Below, piece by piece: positions 58,800 to 64,000 of a stretch of 64,000 nucleotides of DNA. Where the stretch lies: contig NZ_QKRX01000017.1 in assembly GCF_003284585.1 (NCBI RefSeq), positions 1-64,000 of the forward strand, in the 5' to 3' direction. Made by a program: the position numbers and the translations under genes. The first letter of the stretch is position 1. Every line of letters begins with the position of its first letter. The notes beneath the pieces are model-generated. The model did not search any database and was not told the DNA's origin. It saw nothing but the letters and a program-made list of their open reading frames with translations. The DNA is from Nitrincola tibetensis (GTDB lineage: Bacteria; Pseudomonadota; Gammaproteobacteria; Pseudomonadales; Balneatricaceae).

Positions 58800-58823
58800 T
58801 CTTACACAGATTAAACGCTATTT

Positions 58824-58872
58824 AAAAAATCAGCCTAATGCTTCCCGCGCAAATTGTGCGGGGATCGTTAGG
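58824..58872 (-). terminator. Terminator of the two-component operon
   Basis: On the minus strand CCTAA and TTAGG arms enclose a CCCGCACAA/TTGCGCGGG stem (58844-58862). The sequence then reads CTGATTTTTT. The response regulator stop codon lies in the outer arm. Confidence 0.7.
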
Positions 58873-59551
58873 ATGTGGCGCGATCACTGAGTAAATAGCC
58901 TAGCCCTCTTCGAGTCTTAATGAGTTTTAACTCAAAACCATCGTCTATTTTTCGGCGCAACCTCGCCATGTAAACATCGACTATGTTCGTCATAGGATCT
59001 TCAAGTACGCCCCAAACATGGCTCAAGATCCGTTCCCGACTTAACACACGCCCAGGGTTTCGCAGCAGCATTTCCATTATGCGTAATTCTTTTGCGGTTA
59101 ACTCGATGAGTTGGCCTGCACGTGTGAGTTCTAAGTGGTCAAGATTTAAGCTGAGATCCACATAGTTCAATAGGTTTTCAGCTTGCGAAAAATAATCACG
59201 TTGCGATAGAGCCTCTATGCGGGCTAAGAGCTCTTCAAAATGAAAGGGTTTGCCGAGATAGTCATCTGCTCCTCCTCTAAGCCCTAACACGCGATCCTCG
59301 ACTTCGGATAAGGCTGATAGCATTAAGATTTTGCAGGGGAGTTTAAGATGACGTATGTCTCGGCAGACTTGAAGTCCATCGCCATCTTCGAGCAAACGAT
59401 CCAGTAAAATCAGGTCAGGTTGGTGGGCACGTACATAGGTAAGCGTCTCGCTGACTCGACTGACAACATCCGTTGCATAGCCCTCAGCCAGCAGGGCCCT
59501 ATTTAAAAAATCAGCCAGTTTTTGATCATCTTCAACGATCAGTATTTTCAC
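58868..59551 (-). CDS. OmpR-type response regulator (TctD-like)
   Basis: 227 residues. Receiver (about 1-115) with D8/D9, phosphoacceptor D51 in LILLDRLLEDGDG and the lysine of DYLGKPFH. Winged-helix DNA-binding domain from about 130 (LTAKELRIMEMLLRNPGRVLSRERI and DVYMARLRRKID...TRRGLGYLL). Starts 3 bases after the histidine kinase stop; the pair lies just downstream of tctBAC, as TctD/TctE do in tricarboxylate systems, so it probably controls that transporter. Confidence 0.92.
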   Translation of the reverse strand: MKILIVEDDQKLADFLNRALLAEGYATDVVSRVSETLTYVRAHQPDLILLDRLLEDGDGLQVCRDIRHLKLPCKILMLSALSEVEDRVLGLRGGADDYLGKPFHFEELLARIEALSQRDYFSQAENLLNYVDLSLNLDHLELTRAGQLIELTAKELRIMEMLLRNPGRVLSRERILSHVWGVLEDPMTNIVDVYMARLRRKIDDGFELKLIKTRRGLGYLLSDRATS

Positions 59552-59554
59552 GTT

Positions 59555-61162
59555 TTATTCGCTCTCTAAGTCAAACAGTGGAAGATAAATGTCGGCACGT
59601 GTGCCTTGAGGTTCGTTAGTCATAAAGACTATATGTCCATCGTGGGCGTCTAAAATATTTTTGGCCAAAGACAGGCCAAGGCCTAAGCCATCCGGTCGAA
59701 GCGCTTGTGCTTTTTTACCCCGAAAATGGCGATTAAACACAGCGTGCCTCTCTTCCTCCTCAATGCCTACGCCACGGTCCGTTACAGTGAAAATTACTCT
59801 GTTTTCTTGCATCTCGCAGGCTATTCCCAAATAGACCTCGCTACCTTGATAGTGAATGGCATTTTCAATTAGGACTTTAAACACCAAATCAAGTTTCGCA
59901 TGATCGACGAATAAATGTGGATTAGAGTCCTGCTGCTTATTGAGCCCTATAGGCTCTTTAACATCGAGTATCGCTTGATGATGGGTGGCTAACAGTAAGC
60001 CTTGGCGTTTTAGATGGTCATAGGTGTCTAAAATTGACGAAGGCGAGAGTTGTACTGATACCAGCGCATGTTGTCCTTTACTCAGCATTATGAGGTCATC
60101 GATACGGCTTGATAGTGATTGACAGCATTCAACAATTCGATTGAAGGTTGCGTGTTGTTGCGACTGAGTTAAGGGTTGCATTCGAAGGGCCAGTTCAGCT
60201 TCACCCATCATAATCGTGGTGGGTGTTCTGAGTTCGTGGCTTACATCAGCGATAAAGTTTTTTTGGCGTATCTCCGCATCATGAAGTTGATTGACGACAT
60301 GTTGGAGTCGTGCGGTGCGCTCTTGCACCTTTTCCTCTGTCACATCTTGCAGACGTTGCTGCTGATCACGCGCACTTTTTAAATTGTTTGCCATTAAGTT
60401 AAAACCTTGGGCAAGCTCTGCAAACTCTTTTGCCCCCGTTTCGGGTATTTTCTCTGAGAAGTCACCGCTACTTAAGCGCTGAACACCTTTAAGAAGGAGG
60501 GAGAGAGGGCGTGTAAAATGCCGGGTTAAGAAAAGACTTAAACCAATAAACAGCACTAAACTGATTAACGTCAGGCTGGCCAGTAACCAATAAAGAAGGT
60601 GAGTCATTCTGGCTGCATCTTGTTCTGCTTGCTGAGCTTTGGCCTTGTGTAGCTCAATTAAGTCATTGACAAGACTGGCGATATCGGAACCTTGGAATTT
60701 ATCAAAGAGGGAGATGAGTGTTTGCCAGCGTTGAGCATCTGTTTCCAGTTGAATAATTTCACGTGTTTGTAAGGCATGCTTAAGTGCATTCATATTGGTC
60801 CATAAAAAATCGACCTGCTGGCTGACTTGCCGAGCAAACGCTGGATCAGAATTGTATTGAGACAGAGCAAATAATGAGGTATTGAGGTTGTCGACATTTT
60901 GCAACTGGGTGCTCATACGATCAAATAGTTCATCGCGTAATTGTGTGTCGCGCTTTTCTGTAATAATAAAATCGGCTAACCAGACTTTAAGTCGTTTAGC
61001 ATCGGCACGAAAATGAACAATCTCGGTGAGCATCAACTGCGCTGATCGGCTGCGCTCATAATGAAAGCTATTTTTTTGGAAGGCCCAAAACGTGCCTAAT
61101 GCTTGAAGTAAAATCAGAACTAAAAAAATACTCAAGGAAATAACGAGTCGCTGTCTATACAT
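59555..61162 (-). CDS. Membrane sensor histidine kinase with helical periplasmic sensor
   Basis: 535 residues from the ATG at 61162 (a TTG lies one codon upstream). Two membrane helices (about 7-28 and 188-212) bracket a helical periplasmic domain of about 160 residues. HAMP follows (about 213-265), then HisKA with H-box FIADVSHELRTPTTIMMGEAE and HATPase motifs IENAIHYQG, DRGVGIEEEE and DGLGLGLSLAKNILD. Cognate regulator is the next gene. TctE proteins are usually shorter, so the match to the TctDE system rests mainly on position. Confidence 0.92.
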   Translation of the reverse strand: MYRQRLVISLSIFLVLILLQALGTFWAFQKNSFHYERSRSAQLMLTEIVHFRADAKRLKVWLADFIITEKRDTQLRDELFDRMSTQLQNVDNLNTSLFALSQYNSDPAFARQVSQQVDFLWTNMNALKHALQTREIIQLETDAQRWQTLISLFDKFQGSDIASLVNDLIELHKAKAQQAEQDAARMTHLLYWLLASLTLISLVLFIGLSLFLTRHFTRPLSLLLKGVQRLSSGDFSEKIPETGAKEFAELAQGFNLMANNLKSARDQQQRLQDVTEEKVQERTARLQHVVNQLHDAEIRQKNFIADVSHELRTPTTIMMGEAELALRMQPLTQSQQHATFNRIVECCQSLSSRIDDLIMLSKGQHALVSVQLSPSSILDTYDHLKRQGLLLATHHQAILDVKEPIGLNKQQDSNPHLFVDHAKLDLVFKVLIENAIHYQGSEVYLGIACEMQENRVIFTVTDRGVGIEEEERHAVFNRHFRGKKAQALRPDGLGLGLSLAKNILDAHDGHIVFMTNEPQGTRADIYLPLFDLESE

Positions 61163-61336
61163 CAAGTAGCCTGCATACTTTGGCGGGTGAGGATGAATAC
61201 TTTACGAAATTGGTCCTTTGGGAGCAAACCCGATTAATAGCAGTACAGGTAGCGCTATAAGGACACATCGTGAAATGGAATGCATTAGACTTTTTTTGAT
61301 TAAAAAAGGGAGAAATCGTGTGTGATCAGGAGGAAT

Positions 61337-61374
61337 CACCTCACCCAAGTGAATTTGATCACTGGGGTGAGGTG
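61337..61374. terminator. Strong hairpin between tctC and the kinase gene
   Basis: CACCTCACCC pairs with GGGTGAGGTG, extended by AGTG/CACT after one mismatch, with a short loop. It begins 20 bases beyond the tctC stop. No T-run is adjacent, so partial readthrough into the kinase gene is possible. Confidence 0.55.
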
Positions 61375-61393
61375 CAGCACAAAGTCGCGTTTA

Positions 61394-62350
61394 TTAAGAG
61401 CTCAGACCACCAAGCTCTTCAATAACGGCTTTAAATCCTTCAACCTGATTGCTCAGGTTTTCATGGACTTCATCACCATCCATATACACAACAGGCATCA
61501 AAATACGCTCTTCGGTAATTTCGATAAAGCGAGGATCTTGGGTTGCAAGCTTAAGAACTTCGGCCAAACGCTCTACTTGATTATCAGGCGTGTTCTTTGG
61601 CACCATCACCACACGAATTTCACCCGGATCTATCTCGTATCCTAACTCACGTAGAGTCGGTGCATCAGGGAAGGCGACTAAACGATCATCCGCTAAGCTT
61701 GCCAGAACAGGCATTTCACCCGTTTTGGCGTAACCGGAATGTGTGCCGCCGCTGTACGCAAAGTCAACATCGCCAGAGAGAATCAAAGGTGCCATGCCTG
61801 CACCACCTGAGGTCGGAACGATGCGTAAATCCAGTCCTTCTTTCTTCGCAATATAATCGACTAACAGACGATCAAAGGGGAGTTGTGAAGCATAGCTTGT
61901 GCCTGGGTTGGCTTTTGCGTATTCAAGAAATTCCTCCCAGTTACTATAAGGCTTGTCTGCGCCTGTCACGATGGCGGACTGTCCTAAGGTGACACCTGCG
62001 ACATAGGTAAAGCTGTCGACATCAAAGTTGGTCGGTGTTGCCAGTGGACCAAAGGTCACTGACATTGAAGTGCCAAACACAAAGGTATGGCCTTGATCGC
62101 GGCTGTTAACCAATTGCTGTAGTGCAACAGCACCACCAGCACCTGGACGATTAATGACATTGACAGGCTGTCCTAAGTGTTCACTCATGACATTTGCCAG
62201 TACGCGTCCCTGAATATCAGTACTACCACCCGCGCCCCAGCCAATGACCATGCTTAAGGGCTTAGATGGAAAGTTATCTGCCAAGACTGAACTGCTTACA
62301 GCAAGTGCGCCCGTAATCAATGCGGTTTTCAGAAGGCTCTGTAATTTCAT
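61394..62350 (-). CDS. tctC: Tripartite tricarboxylate transporter binding protein (Bug family)
   Basis: 318 residues. Signal peptide ending SSSVLADNFPSK. Bug/TctC features: MVIGWGAGGSTDIQGRVLA, VINRPGAGGAVALQQL and YSGGTHSG. Binds a carboxylate (such as citrate or a related acid) in the periplasm and passes it to TctAB. Follows tctA by 46 bases. Ligand cannot be read from sequence. Confidence 0.93.
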   Translation of the reverse strand: MKLQSLLKTALITGALAVSSSVLADNFPSKPLSMVIGWGAGGSTDIQGRVLANVMSEHLGQPVNVINRPGAGGAVALQQLVNSRDQGHTFVFGTSMSVTFGPLATPTNFDVDSFTYVAGVTLGQSAIVTGADKPYSNWEEFLEYAKANPGTSYASQLPFDRLLVDYIAKKEGLDLRIVPTSGGAGMAPLILSGDVDFAYSGGTHSGYAKTGEMPVLASLADDRLVAFPDAPTLRELGYEIDPGEIRVVMVPKNTPDNQVERLAEVLKLATQDPRFIEITEERILMPVVYMDGDEVHENLSNQVEGFKAVIEELGGLSS

Positions 62351-62396
62351 TGTGTTCCCCTCAGTGTTTAGTAGTTTGCTGAATTGAGTTTAAGGC

Positions 62397-63911
62397 TCAA
62401 TCTGCATTCGGAAGTGATTTCTTCCGTTGTTGTATGCCTGTCCAGGCAAATCGAACCAGCAAGATGACCGTTAGCACGACAAAAAAGGCCGCAATGGGTC
62501 TGTCGAGCAAAATGGCAACATCGCTACCGGATAAAATAATGGATTGGCGTAGGTTTAACTCCAACATGGGCGTAACGATAAATGCGACTAAAAAGGTGAC
62601 GAAAGAGTAGTCAAATTTTTTCAAGAAGAAGCCAAGAATGGAAAAACCAAACACCACCAATAAACCAAAGGTTCCGTATCCTTGTACTTGGATACCTGCA
62701 AGGCATAAAAAGATGACGATAGGGATGACCATGTGCGAGGGGATATTGGTGATTTTTGCAAAAATTCGCAGGCCATACCAGCCGATCGCCAACATCAATA
62801 GACTCGCAACGATCATGCCTGAAAATAGGGAAAAGAGCATTTCAGGCTGTTCACGCAGCATTAAAGGCCCCACGGTAATGCCATGAATCATGAACGCGCC
62901 GACGAGAAGCGCTGCAGAAACACTGCCCGGAATACCCAAACCAAATAATGGAATATAGCTTGCTGGAATAACGGCATTGTCTGCAGATTCTGAAGCAGCG
63001 ATGCCTCTGGGATCGCCTTTACCAAAGGTATCTGGATTCTTGGCGGAACGCTTAGCTGCGCCATAAGACATAAACGAGCCAACAGATGGGCCGAGCCCTG
63101 GGAGTGCACCAACAAACGCTCCGATTGCAGTACCTTTAAAAATGGTGGGTAGGGTGGTTTTAAATTCCGACCATTTTAAGTCGTCATTTTGATTATCGGT
63201 AAGATTGATGGCAGATTGGCCTTTATTACGTCGATATTCATCTAACTGAACAAACATTTCGGATAAGGCCAGTGTGCCAATGACCAGTGGTAAAATAGGG
63301 ACACCTTCCATCAACTCCATATAGCCAAAGGTTAGTCGCATGGCTCCAGTTTCAGGGTCCATTCCCACGGTTCCGAGCACGATCCCCAATCCACCTGCAG
63401 CCATACCCTTTAAGAAAGAGCCACCTGCCATACCCGCAATAAAAACTAGGGCGAAAATGAGAATGGCCGCAAGTTCGTAGGGGCCAAATTTTAGCGCAAC
63501 GGACGCAAAGGGAATGGCAACCGCAATCAACAACAAAGTCGCCAGTAGGTCACCGATGACCGATGCTAAGAGACCAATTTTTAATGCTGTTCGGGGGCGC
63601 CCATCCCGTGCCATCGGGTAGCCGTCCAAGCAGGTTGCTGCAGAAGAGCTTTCGCCAGGGGTGTTAAGAAGAATAGCGGAGACGGCACTGCCTGCAGCCG
63701 TCCCTTTGGATAAACCAATTAAAAATGAAATAGCGGCATAAGGTGACATGTAAAAGGTTAAGGGAATCGCAATGGCGATTGCGACCGCACGATTTAAGCC
63801 TGGGATAACCCCGACAATGTAACCGAGTAAAACCCCGCCTAGTATAACGGTGATGGATTCCCAGCTGAGAGCGGTTGCAAACGCACTATAAAAAACACTA
63901 AATTCAGGCAT
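62397..63911 (-). CDS. tctA: Tripartite tricarboxylate transporter large permease
   Basis: 504 residues, about 12 membrane helices. Family motifs GVIPGLNRAVAIAIAIPLTF, LLNTPGESSSAATCLDGYPMA and GALPGLGPSVGSFMSYG are intact. Ion-coupled uptake with TctB and TctC. The ATG directly follows the tctB stop (TAA-ATG). Confidence 0.95.
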   Translation of the reverse strand: MPEFSVFYSAFATALSWESITVILGGVLLGYIVGVIPGLNRAVAIAIAIPLTFYMSPYAAISFLIGLSKGTAAGSAVSAILLNTPGESSSAATCLDGYPMARDGRPRTALKIGLLASVIGDLLATLLLIAVAIPFASVALKFGPYELAAILIFALVFIAGMAGGSFLKGMAAGGLGIVLGTVGMDPETGAMRLTFGYMELMEGVPILPLVIGTLALSEMFVQLDEYRRNKGQSAINLTDNQNDDLKWSEFKTTLPTIFKGTAIGAFVGALPGLGPSVGSFMSYGAAKRSAKNPDTFGKGDPRGIAASESADNAVIPASYIPLFGLGIPGSVSAALLVGAFMIHGITVGPLMLREQPEMLFSLFSGMIVASLLMLAIGWYGLRIFAKITNIPSHMVIPIVIFLCLAGIQVQGYGTFGLLVVFGFSILGFFLKKFDYSFVTFLVAFIVTPMLELNLRQSIILSGSDVAILLDRPIAAFFVVLTVILLVRFAWTGIQQRKKSLPNAD

Positions 63912-64000
63912 TTATACTACTCCTATGCGCATGAGGTAAACCGTTAAAATGTACAGGCCTGCCGTTGGTGTTAGAGTGCAGATAAGGTAAATATGCCAGC
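63912..64000 (-). CDS. tctB: C-terminal end of the small permease subunit TctB (5' part outside window)
   Basis: Only the last 28 codons are in the window, read on the minus strand from 63998. The segment LTPTAGLYILTVYLMRIGVV is membrane-like and fits the TctB C-terminus. The stop at 63912-63914 abuts the tctA start. Identity rests on position and this short segment. Confidence 0.75.
   Translation of the reverse strand, partial: WHIYLICTLTPTAGLYILTVYLMRIGVV

Noticed and set aside
1-64000. Mobile element, prophage or CRISPR
   Set aside because: No transposase, integrase, phage structural gene or regularly spaced repeat array was seen; gene order and strand runs look like ordinary chromosome.

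Overview
The window looks like the chromosome of a marine, free-living gammaproteobacterium of the Oceanospirillales/Marinomonas-Reinekea kind. The evidence is a complete rnfABCDGE operon, class Ia ribonucleotide reductase with its YfaE ferredoxin, ferredoxin-type sulfite reductase with DUF934 and an APS-type CysH, a TctBAC carboxylate transporter, many c-di-GMP genes and a moderate, AT-leaning base composition. The genus cannot be fixed from sequence reading alone. I see no rRNA, tRNA, CRISPR array, insertion sequence or prophage.

Layout. 1-3.1 kb: the C-terminal end of a giant type I-secreted adhesin, converging on proS. 3.1-7.6 kb (minus): proS, a TudS-like DUF523 protein and a FixJ/FixL-type two-component pair, divergent from a medium-chain acyl-CoA ligase (7.7-9.4 kb). 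9.4-10.8 kb: gdhA (minus), with a repeat-rich promoter. 11.3-15.1 kb: nrdA-nrdB-yfaE (plus), under two NrdR boxes spaced three helical turns apart. 15.4-25.7 kb (minus): rnfABCDGE, a YbiO-like mechanosensitive channel, a receiver-CheC fusion, a diguanylate cyclase and nth. In E. coli nth directly follows rsxE; here three genes lie between them. 25.8-28.4 kb (minus): cysDN. 28.8-33.4 kb (plus): cysI, DUF934, cysH, cysG and a GIY-YIG protein. 33.6-36.0 kb (plus): an MlaA homologue without a lipobox, then a pseudo-receiver/SpoIIE phosphatase and a STAS partner (HsbR/HsbA-like). 36.1-44.0 kb (minus): a guanidine-I riboswitch followed by an ABC importer, two UAAP/DUF1989 proteins and a biotin-dependent 'urea' (guanidine) carboxylase, with no allophanate hydrolase. 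44.5-47.6 kb (plus): dusA, tal, corA. 47.8-51.7 kb (plus): a sulfate ABC importer (sbp, cysT, cysW, cysA). 51.9-58.8 kb: a chemoreceptor, a membrane-anchored NucA-type nuclease, a GAF-PAS-GGDEF-EAL protein, a membrane diguanylate cyclase and a small exported SnoaL-like protein. 58.9-64 kb (minus): tctB (partial), tctA, tctC and a histidine kinase/OmpR-type regulator.

How the genes work together. Sulfate enters through Sbp-CysTWA, is adenylated by CysDN, reduced by CysH (APS type, so no CysC is needed) and by CysI with its siroheme from CysG. This is almost the whole assimilation route, split over two loci 16 kb apart. The guanidine operon probably imports guanidine, carboxylates it and deiminates carboxyguanidine to allophanate. 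The ammonium released could feed GdhA, and the last step must be encoded elsewhere. Three GGDEF proteins, a chemoreceptor, a CheC fusion, an HsbRA-like partner switch and a large adhesin point to strong control of motility against attachment.

The best candidates for a second look are the guanidine riboswitch operon lacking allophanate hydrolase, the REC-CheC/diguanylate cyclase cassette between rnf and nth, the kinase-less HsbRA-like module, the gdhA operator array and the terminator-like hairpin between nrdA and nrdB.
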